The notes below the pieces were generated by a model. The model was not told the origin of the DNA and ran no database searches. It worked only from the letters and a program-made list of their open reading frames with translations. This document shows, piece after piece, positions 41,687 through 49,998 of a stretch of DNA of 50,055 bases (positions within the stretch are counted from its first letter, which is position 1; each line of letters opens with the position of its first letter). This DNA is from Leptotrichia sp. oral taxon 215 str. W9775 (lineage in GTDB: Bacteria; Fusobacteriota; Fusobacteriia; Fusobacteriales; Leptotrichiaceae): positions 1 to 50,055 of the forward strand of contig NZ_KI272830.1 in the NCBI RefSeq assembly GCF_000469505.1, given 5' to 3'. The translations under genes and the position numbers were made by a program.

Positions 41687-42361
41687 ACTGGAATAATATG
41701 TGCCACAGAAACAGAAATGAAAGCAATAATCAATGAAATAGAGGATATCAAGGAAAATAAAATAGGCAGAATCACATTTTTTGAAGGAAAATTTAATGAT
41801 AAAGATATTGTTTTTGTCCAATCAGGTATAGGAAAGGTAAATGCGGCAGTTACTGCTACACTTCTGATAGAAAAATATGATATTGATGAAGTAATATTTT
41901 CAGGAGTTGCAGGTGCACTTGATAAAGTAGTGGGAATAGGGGATATTGTAATAGCTGATGATGTAGTTCAGCATGATTTTGCTGTTGAAGCATTTGGTTA
42001 TAGAAAAGGACAGATACCTCAAATGGAAGTATGGTCGTTTAAAGGGGATGAGGATTTAATAAAAAAAGTTAAGGAAGCATCAGATGATGAAATAAAATTA
42101 CATTATGGAAGAATTCTTACCGGAGACCAGTTCATATATAAAAGAGAAGAAAAGCTGGATTTAGGTAAGGAATTTGAAGCGTTATGTGTAGACATGGAAA
42201 GTGGGGCAGTTGCTCAGGTATGTTATCTAATGAATGTAAAATTTCTCATTATAAGATCCATTTCTGATTCTGTTACGGATGAATCTTCAATGGAATATGA
42301 CAAGTTTGCAGAACTTGCTGCAGAAAATTCAAAAAAGATATTGAAAAAGATAATAAATTAA
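41684..42361 (+). CDS. mtnN: 5'-methylthioadenosine/S-adenosylhomocysteine nucleosidase
   Basis: A 225-residue enzyme that removes adenine from MTA and SAH. Its start MTGIICATETEMKAI aligns with E. coli MtnN (catalytic Glu12 as Glu11 here). FSGVAGALDKVVGIGDIV and DMESGAVAQVCYL (substrate-ribose glutamate) follow, then the catalytic aspartate in RSISDSV. Full length. It supports methyl-donor recycling and autoinducer-2 precursor formation. First gene of an operon with SPOR, nrnA and two small proteins. The ribosome site is unusual (see the separate entry). Confidence 0.95.
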   Translation: MTGIICATETEMKAIINEIEDIKENKIGRITFFEGKFNDKDIVFVQSGIGKVNAAVTATLLIEKYDIDEVIFSGVAGALDKVVGIGDIVIADDVVQHDFAVEAFGYRKGQIPQMEVWSFKGDEDLIKKVKEASDDEIKLHYGRILTGDQFIYKREEKLDLGKEFEALCVDMESGAVAQVCYLMNVKFLIIRSISDSVTDESSMEYDKFAELAAENSKKILKKIIN

Positions 42362-42394
42362 AAATTTATAATTTACTAGATAGAAAAATTGTAG

Positions 42395-42454
42395 AAAGGA
42401 GAGAACCTGAAGAGGAAAATATGTATTAGTATATTTTCAATAAGGTTCAAGATG
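42395..42454 (+). promoter_or_regulatory. Split ribosome-binding site or CTG start upstream of the SPOR gene
   Basis: AAAGGAG (42395-42401) is 50 bases before ATG 42452. The interval holds GAACCT (42403-42408)/AGGTTC (42443-42448) and inner GAAAATAT (42415-42422)/ATATTTTC (42431-42438) stems, leaving AAG before ATG. Alternatively CTG at 42407, in frame and 5 bases after the SD, could be the start. Confidence 0.5.
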
Positions 42455-43270
42455 AGTATGAGTTTTCGTATAAATCCTTATAAAATAATAAGATTAGTGG
42501 GGCTAATAGTTGTACTTTCTTATGGTTTTGTTGAAATTTCTGAATTTAGAAAAAAGAAAACGCAGGAAACAGGAAAAGTTGAAAAAACCTTAAATATACG
42601 TAAAAAAGATTTTTATAATTCACCGGAGGAAAAAGAAAAAATATTAAATACTGGAAATGAAATAACAGTTATAACTAGTAGTAATAAAAAAACAGAAACA
42701 GATCAGTCAGGTGTAGCTGTAGAAATTTCAGAAGCAAATAAAGAACCTCAGAAAATAGATGAAACACAGCAGAAAGTAGAAAAGGAAAAGACAGAGACAC
42801 TGAAAAAAGTAAAGGAACAGAAAAAAGCAGAAGAAGAAGCTCAAAGAAAAATAGTTGATCAGATAGCCCAGCAGAAAAAGGCTGCGGCAGAAAAGAAAGC
42901 AAGAGAAGCTGAAGCAATAGCTGCCGCTAAAAAAGCAAAGGAACAGAAGGAAGCGGCTGCAAGGGAAGCTGAGAAAAAAGCTAAAGAAAAAGCTTTGGCT
43001 CAGCAGGCACAGAAAAAAAATAATGAAGTGAAGAAAATTCCAAGAAAATATATTCAGGTTGCAACCCTCAGCTCAGAAGCTGCTGCAAGAAGTGCAGTAA
43101 GTAAATTGGGTGGAAGTTTCAGTTACCAGAAAATTGCAGGAAAAGGAAAAACATTATATGTAATAGTTTCAGTAAGTACTGATAACCAGGCAACGTTAAG
43201 TTCTTTAGAAAATCAGGTGAAAAGTAAATTACCTTCATCGAAATATATAGTTAGAACGGCAGGAAAATAA
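42452..43270 (+). CDS. Membrane-anchored SPOR-domain protein
   Basis: A 272-residue cell-division-type protein. Short cytoplasmic N-terminus (MSMSFRINPYK), a transmembrane helix near 13-28 (IIRLVGLIVVLSYGFVEI), a long Lys/Glu/Ala coiled linker (about 80-195), and a C-terminal SPOR domain over about 198-272: KYIQVATLSSEAAARSAVSK and TLYVIVSVSTDNQATL. SPOR binds denuded glycan at the septum. The start is uncertain: ATG 42452, ATG 42458 or an upstream CTG. Stop and next ATG are one base apart, so nrnA is coupled. Confidence 0.88.
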   Translation: MSMSFRINPYKIIRLVGLIVVLSYGFVEISEFRKKKTQETGKVEKTLNIRKKDFYNSPEEKEKILNTGNEITVITSSNKKTETDQSGVAVEISEANKEPQKIDETQQKVEKEKTETLKKVKEQKKAEEEAQRKIVDQIAQQKKAAAEKKAREAEAIAAAKKAKEQKEAAAREAEKKAKEKALAQQAQKKNNEVKKIPRKYIQVATLSSEAAARSAVSKLGGSFSYQKIAGKGKTLYVIVSVSTDNQATLSSLENQVKSKLPSSKYIVRTAGK

Positions 43271-43271
43271 T

Positions 43272-44276
43272 ATGACTGAAAGAGTAGAGAAGTATAGAGG
43301 AAATATAACTCCTGAAGAAATAGTAGAAAAAATTGTAAATTCAAAAAGCATAATATTAACAGTGCATACTTCTCCTGATGGAGATGCACTTGGTTCAGTT
43401 TTAGCTTTTTTTCTGATGATTGATGAGTATAACAGAAAATATATAAAAAATGTCTCAGACTTTATTAAAGTTAAAATTGTAATAGATGACAAGCTTCCTA
43501 AGTATATTGGGAAATTTCAGGAAAATATTTTTCTTGAAACATATGAAAGATTTTCTTCCGATTCAGAGTATGACCTTTTCATAAGTCTGGATTGTGCAAA
43601 TGAAGAAAGATATGGAAGAACGGTTGAACTTAAGAAAATATCCAAAACTTCAATAAATATAGATCATCATGTAAGTAATACAGAACATGCTGATTATAAT
43701 TATGTGGAAGATGTATGCTCAACAGCAGAACTGATATATAAATTTTTAGAAATATTCAAAATAGAACTTAATAAGAAAATAGCTGAGTACATTTATTTGG
43801 GAATAATAAATGATACAGGAAATTTTAGACATGATAATGTAACTGAAAAAACATTCGAAATTTGCAGTAAATTAATAAAAGCAGGAGTAAATAACCATAA
43901 AATTGCAAATATTCTCTTTTCAATGAGTAAAGAGAAATCGGACTTGTTTGGAGATGTATACGAAAATAAAGTCATAGATGATAAATATGGATTTATTTAT
44001 TATTACTTATCAGAAGAAAAAATAAAAAAATTGAATGTAACAAAAGATGATACAGATGGAATAGCGGAATTTCTATTAAAAATAGAAGGTATGGAGTTAT
44101 CACTATTTTTAAGGGAAGAGGAAGGTAAAAGAAAAGGTAGCCTAAGATGTAACGATAAATATAATGTCAATGAAATAGCTTCTATTTTTAACGGCGGAGG
44201 ACATATTAAGGCTGCAGGATTTAAAACAGAACTGTCTGTTGAGGAAATAATTAGTAAAATATACAAAAAACTTTAA
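43272..44276 (+). CDS. nrnA: DHH/DHHA1 phosphoesterase (NrnA-type nanoRNase/pAp phosphatase)
   Basis: A 334-residue enzyme that degrades 2-5 nt RNAs and pAp. Manganese ligands appear in order: His32, Asp36 and Asp38 in VHTSPDGDALGS, Asp107 in SLDCANEE, the DHH triad Asp131-His132-His133, and the later Asp in GIINDTGNF. The DHHA1 domain has the substrate loop NGGGHIKAAGF. Full length. AACGGCAGGAAAATA leads in, and the site lies inside the preceding gene. In the mtnN-SPOR operon. Confidence 0.93.
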   Translation: MTERVEKYRGNITPEEIVEKIVNSKSIILTVHTSPDGDALGSVLAFFLMIDEYNRKYIKNVSDFIKVKIVIDDKLPKYIGKFQENIFLETYERFSSDSEYDLFISLDCANEERYGRTVELKKISKTSINIDHHVSNTEHADYNYVEDVCSTAELIYKFLEIFKIELNKKIAEYIYLGIINDTGNFRHDNVTEKTFEICSKLIKAGVNNHKIANILFSMSKEKSDLFGDVYENKVIDDKYGFIYYYLSEEKIKKLNVTKDDTDGIAEFLLKIEGMELSLFLREEEGKRKGSLRCNDKYNVNEIASIFNGGGHIKAAGFKTELSVEEIISKIYKKL

Positions 44277-44296
44277 ATTAATATACGGGAGGGAAA

Positions 44297-44512
44297 ATGG
44301 AATTTAATATGTTTAATTATCTAAAATTAAAAGGACTTGATAATTCTGAACTGGCAAAGCATTTTGAAAAAATAGATGAAACAAATGAAAATATAAATTC
44401 TATACTTGAAAAAAATCCAGGAGCTATTTTAAAGGAAATTAAAGTCACTTATTTAGATAAAGAGAAAAAGAATATTCAGTTTGATATTAATATAGAGGTT
44501 GTGAATAGCTAA
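44297..44512 (+). CDS. Small hypothetical protein, 71 aa
   Basis: Not recognised. MEFNMFNYLKLKGLDNSEL, then a helix (AKHFEKIDETNENINSILEK) and a terminal strand pair (LKEIKVTYLDKEKKNIQFDIN). No signal peptide. Strong ribosome site GGGAGGGAAA, and its stop overlaps the next ATG (TAATG), so it belongs to the operon. Confidence 0.75.
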   Translation: MEFNMFNYLKLKGLDNSELAKHFEKIDETNENINSILEKNPGAILKEIKVTYLDKEKKNIQFDINIEVVNS

Positions 44513-44805
44513 TGAAAAGAAAATACTTACTATTTTTAATGATGATACTTTTATTCAGCTGTTCTTCTCTTGGGAAAAGAACGGTTGCAGAGTCTGAAGT
44601 AGTATCAAAAAATACTGTAGTTGAAAAAGGAGTTGAAGAAGTATCTGAAAAGTTTGGAGAAGAAGTCAGCAGAAAAAATATAGGAGTATATAAAAGAGGT
44701 TATAGAAATTGGAAATTAGTCATGTATGGAAAAGATAACTATTATATTGTCAATGTAACAGAAGACGGAAAGGTAGTTTCAAGCTCAAAAGAAGATTACA
44801 AATAA
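44512..44805 (+). CDS. Small lipoprotein, 97 aa
   Basis: A 97-residue exported lipoprotein. Signal KRKYLLFLMMILLFSC with lipobox LFSC (Cys17), then SSLGKRTVAESEVVSKNTV and a compact end NWKLVMYGKDNYYIVNVTEDG. Acidic/basic mature part and no known family. Translationally coupled to the small gene before it by a one-base overlap; a terminator follows. Confidence 0.82.
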   Translation: MKRKYLLFLMMILLFSCSSLGKRTVAESEVVSKNTVVEKGVEEVSEKFGEEVSRKNIGVYKRGYRNWKLVMYGKDNYYIVNVTEDGKVVSSSKEDYK

Positions 44806-44809
44806 CAAT

Positions 44810-44854
44810 AAAAAGAGACTGACTTGGATGAATTCCAAAGGAAAGTCCCTTTTT
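44810..44854. terminator. Bidirectional terminator
   Basis: AAAAAGAGACT (44810-44820) pairs with AGTCCCTTTTT (44844-44854) with one mismatch, inner TTGGA/TCCAA. Serves the mtnN operon and the TetR gene. Confidence 0.8.
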
Positions 44855-44882
44855 AGTATATTAGAAATAATAATTATATAAA

Positions 44883-45464
44883 TCACGACAGCTTAAAAAT
44901 TTTATCGAAAAAATTAAGAAAGTCGTTTATGGAACTGTTGTTTCTTTCAGTTTTTATTTTAAGCATAGTTCCTTCCAGAAGGGAAACAAGAATTCTTGCA
45001 TACAGTTCAGGCTCTACTTCAGAATATTCTTCCGGGTTAAAATGCTTTAATGCACCAAGGAAAAACGAGATTCTCTGTTCGATTTTTTTATAGGATTCCA
45101 GCAGTTTATCCCTTGCTTCATCATTAATATCTGAAAGTTCAATGGCAAGGTTTCCCAAAGGACTTCCACCATGAAATTTGTTAAGTTCAATATTATTAAA
45201 AAAATTTTTAAAAAAGATTTTTAATTTGAGTATTGATAAATCATCAACTGTTATATTAAAAAAACGTATCAGATTGTCTGTATGATGATCGATTACTGTC
45301 ATAAGTAAATCGTTTTTTGATTTAAAATAATAGTAAAATGATCCTTTTGGGATTTTACATTCATTTAGAATATCGGCTACAGAAGTATTTTTGTAACCTT
45401 TGTAATAAAAAAGCTTTGCGCTTTGATGAATAACATTGTTCTTTTTTAGATATGTTTTATTCAT
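44883..45464 (-). CDS. TetR/AcrR family transcriptional repressor
   Basis: A 193-residue regulator. The N-terminal HTH is AKLFYYKGYKNTSVADILNECKIPKGSFYYYFKSKNDLL (seen in parts), the usual TetR form with recognition helix KGSFYYYF. The C-terminal ligand-binding domain resembles TetR_C_33/YcdC-like types (GGSPLGNLAIELSD and LYARILVSLLEGTML). It is divergent from mnmA, with a palindrome over its own -35. The target other than itself is unknown. Confidence 0.92.
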   Translation of the reverse strand: MNKTYLKKNNVIHQSAKLFYYKGYKNTSVADILNECKIPKGSFYYYFKSKNDLLMTVIDHHTDNLIRFFNITVDDLSILKLKIFFKNFFNNIELNKFHGGSPLGNLAIELSDINDEARDKLLESYKKIEQRISFFLGALKHFNPEEYSEVEPELYARILVSLLEGTMLKIKTERNNSSINDFLNFFDKIFKLS

Positions 45465-45497
45465 TTTTTACCTCATTAAAAAATTATATTATAACTA

Positions 45498-45526
45498 ATT
45501 TTATAATTTAAAAACAATATTGTCAA
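45498..45526 (-). promoter_or_regulatory. tetR-type promoter with overlapping palindrome
   Basis: Minus strand TTGACA (45526-45521), 17-base spacer, TAAAAT (45503-45498). The perfect 10-bp palindrome ACAATATTGT (45514-45523) covers part of the -35, a likely autorepression operator. Confidence 0.65.
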
Positions 45527-45588
45527 TATGTTAATGAAAATAAAAAAACAAATAGATAAAAACAATTATTATCAGGAAGGAAATCATT

Positions 45589-46689
45589 ATGTCAAAAAAT
45601 AAAAGAGTAGTTTTAGGAATGTCTGGAGGTGTAGATTCTTCAGTTGCGGCAATATTATTAAAAGAACAGGGCTATGAAGTAATAGGAGTTTTCATGAAAA
45701 ACTGGGAAGAAAAGGATGACAATGGAAACTGCATGGCTGAAGAAGACTATAAAGATGTAATTGCTGTGGCGGAACAGCTTGATATTCCCTATTATTCGGT
45801 AAATTTTGTGAAAGAATACTGGGATAAGGTGTTTACATATTTTTTAGATGAATATAAAAAAGGAAGGACACCAAATCCTGATGTTATGTGTAACAAGGAA
45901 ATAAAATTTAAGGCATTTCTTGATTATGCAATAAAACTGGGGGCAGATTATGTGGCAACAGGGCATTATGCGAGAATAGTTCATGAAGAAAAAGATGGAG
46001 AAATAAAATCAGTAATGTTGAGAGGAATAGACGACAATAAAGACCAGACCTACTTTTTATGCCAGTTAAGCCAGAAACAGCTGGAAAAAGTGTTATTTCC
46101 AATAGGGGAATACACAAAGCCTCAAATTAGGGAAATTGCAGAAAAGTATAACCTTGCAACAGCAAAAAAGAAAGACAGTACAGGGATATGCTTTATTGGA
46201 GAAAGGGATTTTAATGAGTTTCTTTCAAAATATTTACCTGCAAAGGGTGGAAACATTGTAAATACAGAAGGAAAAATACTCGGTAAACACAACGGGCTTA
46301 TGTATTACACAATTGGACAGAGAAAAGGAATAGGTATTGGAAATAGTAAAGAAGGTACAGGGGAACCGTGGTTTGTAGTAGATAAAAATCTTGAAACGAA
46401 TGAACTTATAGTAACTCAGGGAGATAGGTCAGTACTTTATTCGAAGGGACTTATTGCAACAGATTTTAATTTTATTAATATGGAAGATATGGAATTTCCG
46501 TTGGAATGTACTGTAAAGTTTAGATATAGACAGTCTGATTCAAAGGCTGTAATAAAAAAGCTTCCAGATGAAAAATATGAAGTTTTATTTGATGAACCTC
46601 AGAAAGCAGTAACGCCAGGTCAGATAGTAGTTGCTTATAAAGATGAAGTCTGCCTTGGTGGTGGAGTAATTGATGAAATAATAAAGTAA
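45589..46689 (+). CDS. mnmA: tRNA-specific 2-thiouridylase
   Basis: A 366-residue enzyme that installs the 2-thio group on wobble U34 of tRNA Lys/Glu/Gln. The N-terminal PP-loop GMSGGVDSSVAA is at 10-21, the catalytic Cys101 is in NPDVMCNKEIKF, and the second Cys200 is in DSTGICFIGERDF. It also shows GHYARI and the C-terminal beta barrel FKYRQSDSKA-like region (KFRYRQSDSK). Full length. AGGAAGG is the ribosome site, followed by ATG. Needs a cysteine desulfurase sulfur chain from elsewhere. Confidence 0.97.
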   Translation: MSKNKRVVLGMSGGVDSSVAAILLKEQGYEVIGVFMKNWEEKDDNGNCMAEEDYKDVIAVAEQLDIPYYSVNFVKEYWDKVFTYFLDEYKKGRTPNPDVMCNKEIKFKAFLDYAIKLGADYVATGHYARIVHEEKDGEIKSVMLRGIDDNKDQTYFLCQLSQKQLEKVLFPIGEYTKPQIREIAEKYNLATAKKKDSTGICFIGERDFNEFLSKYLPAKGGNIVNTEGKILGKHNGLMYYTIGQRKGIGIGNSKEGTGEPWFVVDKNLETNELIVTQGDRSVLYSKGLIATDFNFINMEDMEFPLECTVKFRYRQSDSKAVIKKLPDEKYEVLFDEPQKAVTPGQIVVAYKDEVCLGGGVIDEIIK

Positions 46690-46735
46690 TAAACAATCAG
46701 GTTAGTTATTATATTTATAAACATGAAAGGGAAAT

Positions 46736-47089
46736 ATGTCTATGATTAATATTGAGTTGACAAGGTTTAGAGTAATAAAAGGAAAAAGTGAAAAAGTTGA
46801 TGAATGGATGAAATTTCTAAATGATAATATGAAGGATGTACTTCTGACTCTTGAAGGTGAAAAAATGTATATAGAAACAATTTTTCGTGAAACACTTGAC
46901 GGTGAAGAATATCTTTACTGGTATTCTGTTCAGGGAGAAGGGGGCATAGAGGTTGAAAATTCAGAAAGCTGGATTGATACACGTCATCTTGAATATTGGG
47001 AAGAATGTATAGATAAGGATTTTAAACCAAAAGATTTAGATGTGCAGGTAGTTATGATACCTGAAAAAATACAGGAAAAAATGAAATAA
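46736..47089 (+). CDS. DUF6176 family protein
   Basis: A 117-residue soluble ferredoxin-like protein matching the DUF6176 pattern: NIELTRFRVIKGKSEKVDEW, WMKFLNDNMKDVLLTLEGEKM, YIETIFRETLDGEEYLYWYSVQG, then HLEYWEECIDKDF. It resembles Dabb/antibiotic-monooxygenase folds, with no known catalysis. AAAGGGAAAT ribosome site. Monocistronic between mnmA and kdsA. Confidence 0.75.
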   Translation: MSMINIELTRFRVIKGKSEKVDEWMKFLNDNMKDVLLTLEGEKMYIETIFRETLDGEEYLYWYSVQGEGGIEVENSESWIDTRHLEYWEECIDKDFKPKDLDVQVVMIPEKIQEKMK

Positions 47090-47093
47090 TTAT

Positions 47094-47122
47094 TTGCTAT
47101 CTTATATTATAAATGGTAAAAT
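47094..47122 (+). promoter_or_regulatory. Promoter of kdsA
   Basis: TTGCTA (47094-47099), 17-base spacer, TAAAAT (47117-47122) with extended TGG. Confidence 0.6.
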
Positions 47123-47164
47123 AAGAATAGAAATCAATAAAATAAACAGTGAAAGGATGAGAAA

Positions 47165-48001
47165 ATGCTTATAGACAAAGTAAAAGAAGTTAAAATCACT
47201 GAAAATATAACTGTTGGAAATGGGAAAATCTTTTTAATAGGAGGACCTTGTGTTATTGAATCTGAAGATTTAGTAATGACAGTTGCAGAAAAAATGAAGG
47301 AAATAACAGATAAACTGAATATTCAGTATATATTTAAGGCATCCTTTGATAAGGCAAACAGATCTTCAATCAGTTCTTTTAGGGGACCTGGTCTTGAAAA
47401 GGGACTTGAAATACTTTCTAGAGTAAAAGAGAAATATGGAGTAGCACTTGCCACTGATATTCACGAACCATGGCACTGTAAGGAAGCCGCAAAAGTAATA
47501 GATATTTTGCAGATACCTGCGTTTCTTTCAAGACAGACAGATTTACTTATAGCTGCAGGAGAAACAGGAAAAGCTGTAAACATTAAAAAAGGTCAATTTT
47601 TAGCACCTTGGGATATGAAAAATGTTGTGAAGAAATTTGAAGAAATAGGAAATCCTAATATAATGCTGTGTGAACGTGGAGCAAGTTTCGGATATAACAA
47701 TCTTGTAGTAGATATGAGAGGATTACTTGAAATGAGAAAATTCGGATATCCTGTTGTCTTTGATGCAACACATTCAGTACAGATACCTGGTGGTCAAGGA
47801 GAAACTTCAGGAGGAAACAGAGCATATGTTTACCCTCTTGCAAGAGCTGCAGTGTCAGTTGGAGTCGACGGTATTTTTGCTGAAGTTCATCCGGAACCTG
47901 AAAAAGGACTTTCAGACGGTCCGAATATGTTGAGACTTGATGATGTTGAAGAAATATTGAAAAAATTGATAGCATATGATAAATTAACAAAAGAATATTA
48001 A
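47165..48001 (+). CDS. kdsA: 3-deoxy-8-phosphooctulonate synthase
   Basis: A 278-residue TIM-barrel enzyme condensing arabinose-5-phosphate and PEP to KDO-8-phosphate for LPS core. Visible are FLIGGPCVIESEDL, FKASFDKANRSSISSFRGPG, DIHEPWHC, LQIPAFLSRQTDLL, KKGQFLAPWDMKN, FDATHSVQIPGG and FAEVHPEPEKGLSDGPNML, the family's ordered motifs. DIHEPW rather than the metal-dependent Cys-type loop (no Cys at the ICGPCVIES position other than that shown) does not settle the metal class. Presence implies a Gram-negative envelope. Confidence 0.96.
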   Translation: MLIDKVKEVKITENITVGNGKIFLIGGPCVIESEDLVMTVAEKMKEITDKLNIQYIFKASFDKANRSSISSFRGPGLEKGLEILSRVKEKYGVALATDIHEPWHCKEAAKVIDILQIPAFLSRQTDLLIAAGETGKAVNIKKGQFLAPWDMKNVVKKFEEIGNPNIMLCERGASFGYNNLVVDMRGLLEMRKFGYPVVFDATHSVQIPGGQGETSGGNRAYVYPLARAAVSVGVDGIFAEVHPEPEKGLSDGPNMLRLDDVEEILKKLIAYDKLTKEY

Positions 48002-48022
48002 ATATATTATAAGGAGGAAATT

Positions 48023-49111
48023 ATGAGTTCGAAGTTATTATTAACTCCGGGACCTACAAATATACCGGAAAGATATCTGAAAATATTTGGGGAGGATATC
48101 ATACATCATAGAACACCTGAATTCAGAAGAATTTTAAAAGAAAACAATGAAAACCTGAAAAAAGTATTCAAAACAAAAAATGATGTGTATACTTTAACAA
48201 CTTCAGGTACAGGTGCCATGGAGGCTGCTGTAGTAAACTTCTTTTCAAAAGGGGAAAAAGTACTTGTAATTAACACAGGGTATTTTGGAGAAAGATTTGC
48301 TAAAATAGCTGAAATTTACGGTTTAGATGTTATTAACCTGAAATATGAATTTGGTGATGGATATGAACTTGACGATGTAAAGAAAATTCTTTCAGAAAAT
48401 CCGGACTTGAAGGGGATACTTGCTACTCATAGTGAAACATCAGTTGGGATATTAAATGATATAAAAGCATTGGGTGAACTTACAAAAGACACAGATATTT
48501 TACTTGTAGTTGATACGATAAGTGGATTGGTGGCAAATGACTTTGATTTTGATGGATGGCATGTGGATGTTGCAATTGCAGGAAGCCAGAAAGCATTTTT
48601 AATACCACCTGGACTATCATTTGTTACAGCAAGTGATAAAGCTAAAAAAGCAATGGAAAAATCTGATTTACCAAAATATTATTTAAGCATAAAACAATAT
48701 GAAAAATATTTTGATGAAATGACAGAAACTCCATATACACCTGCTATATCACTGATAATAGCTTTGAATTATTCATTGAAGGATTTATTGGCAAAAGGAA
48801 TTGAAAATTGTATTAAAGAAAAATATGAATTAAGAAAATATATAGAGGAAAAAGCACAAAAACTAGGATTCAATTTACTTGTTAAAGAAGAAAAGAATAG
48901 AACAAATACCTTAATTTCAGTTTATAGGGAAGGTGTAATAATAAAAGATATTATTAATGCACTGGAAGAAAAAGGATTTACTGTTACAGGTGGAAAAGGT
49001 AAATATGCGGCAAGTCTTATGAGAATAGGAATTTTAGGTGAAATTACAAAAGAACAGGTAGATGATTTCTTTGTAATTTTTGAAGAAGAATTGAAAAAAC
49101 AGATTGGCTAG
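48023..49111 (+). CDS. Class V PLP aminotransferase (alanine-glyoxylate/serine-pyruvate type)
   Basis: A 362-residue PLP enzyme. TPGPTNIPERYLKIFGEDIIHHRTPEF at the N-terminus is typical of serine-pyruvate/alanine-glyoxylate aminotransferases. The cofactor pocket shows TSGTGAMEA (60-68), ATHSETS, VVDTISGL and the Schiff-base Lys190 in AGSQKAFLIPPGL. RIGILGEITKEQV closes the fold. It could also act on phosphoserine-like or aspartate-family substrates; the exact donor is unknown. AAGGAGG precedes ATG; 21 bases after kdsA, 8 before lgt, so one operon. Confidence 0.9.
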   Translation: MSSKLLLTPGPTNIPERYLKIFGEDIIHHRTPEFRRILKENNENLKKVFKTKNDVYTLTTSGTGAMEAAVVNFFSKGEKVLVINTGYFGERFAKIAEIYGLDVINLKYEFGDGYELDDVKKILSENPDLKGILATHSETSVGILNDIKALGELTKDTDILLVVDTISGLVANDFDFDGWHVDVAIAGSQKAFLIPPGLSFVTASDKAKKAMEKSDLPKYYLSIKQYEKYFDEMTETPYTPAISLIIALNYSLKDLLAKGIENCIKEKYELRKYIEEKAQKLGFNLLVKEEKNRTNTLISVYREGVIIKDIINALEEKGFTVTGGKGKYAASLMRIGILGEITKEQVDDFFVIFEEELKKQIG

Positions 49112-49119
49112 GAGAGTAA

Positions 49120-49998
49120 ATGAGACCAACTTTATTTAAAATAGGAAATTTTGAGCTTAGAATATACAGTCTAATGTATATTCTGGCTTTTATTATAGGG
49201 ATAAAAATCGCTGAAAAGGATGATGTTGCTAAAAAAAGAGGTATAAAAGATAAAAAAATGATAGAAGACTTTGCCTTTTTTGCTATGATATCAGGCCTTG
49301 TAGGTGCAAGAGCATATTATGTAATAATGAAATTTAACGAATATGCAGGTGACCCCATTTCTATGCTGAAGGTATGGGAAGGTGGACTAGCAATACATGG
49401 GGGAATAATAGGAGGACTTATAGGTTCATACCTCTATGCAAAAAAGCATAAAATAAGTTTATGGACATTGACTGATATGGGGGTAGGACCCTTACTATTT
49501 GGTCAGTTTTTAGGACGTTTTGGAAATTTGGCAAATGGAGAAATACATGGAGTACCTACTTTTACTCCATGGAATGTAATATTTTCCGGAAAATTTACTG
49601 AATGGTGGACAGCGTATCAATCAATGAGTTTAGAGGCACAGTCTAAATTTAAGGAACTTGTTCCATGGGGACTGGTATTTCCACAAGATAGTCCGGCAGG
49701 AATGGAGTTTCCTAATTATCCATTACACCCAGCGATGCTTTATGAAGCAGTATTAAACCTTATAGGATTTATATTATTATGGTTTTACTTTAGAAAGAAA
49801 GAGTATAATCCAGGTATTCTTACAATGATTTATCTTATAATGTATGCAGTAATAAGAGTTTTTGTAAGTACATTCAGAGTGGAAGACCTTATTGTTCCTG
49901 GAATTGGAATAAGGGCACCATATTTAATAAGTATTATAATGGTAATTATGGCAGCACTAGGAATAAAATATTTTTCAAAAATAAAATCTGACAAATAA
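49120..49998 (+). CDS. lgt: Prolipoprotein diacylglyceryl transferase
   Basis: A 292-residue inner-membrane enzyme that adds diacylglycerol to lipobox cysteines (several substrates are in this window). Seven hydrophobic segments; the essential signature GRFGNLANGEIHG is complete, and GLAIHGGIIGGLIGSY and HPAMLYEAVLN contain the conserved His/Tyr and Glu residues. Full length. CTAGGAGAG ribosome site. The 57 bases after the stop hold nothing I can support. Confidence 0.97.
   Translation: MRPTLFKIGNFELRIYSLMYILAFIIGIKIAEKDDVAKKRGIKDKKMIEDFAFFAMISGLVGARAYYVIMKFNEYAGDPISMLKVWEGGLAIHGGIIGGLIGSYLYAKKHKISLWTLTDMGVGPLLFGQFLGRFGNLANGEIHGVPTFTPWNVIFSGKFTEWWTAYQSMSLEAQSKFKELVPWGLVFPQDSPAGMEFPNYPLHPAMLYEAVLNLIGFILLWFYFRKKEYNPGILTMIYLIMYAVIRVFVSTFRVEDLIVPGIGIRAPYLISIIMVIMAALGIKYFSKIKSDK

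Noticed and set aside
47655..47990. Open frame opposite kdsA
   Set aside because: Antisense to a fully conserved gene, with Leu/Gln-rich shadow composition.
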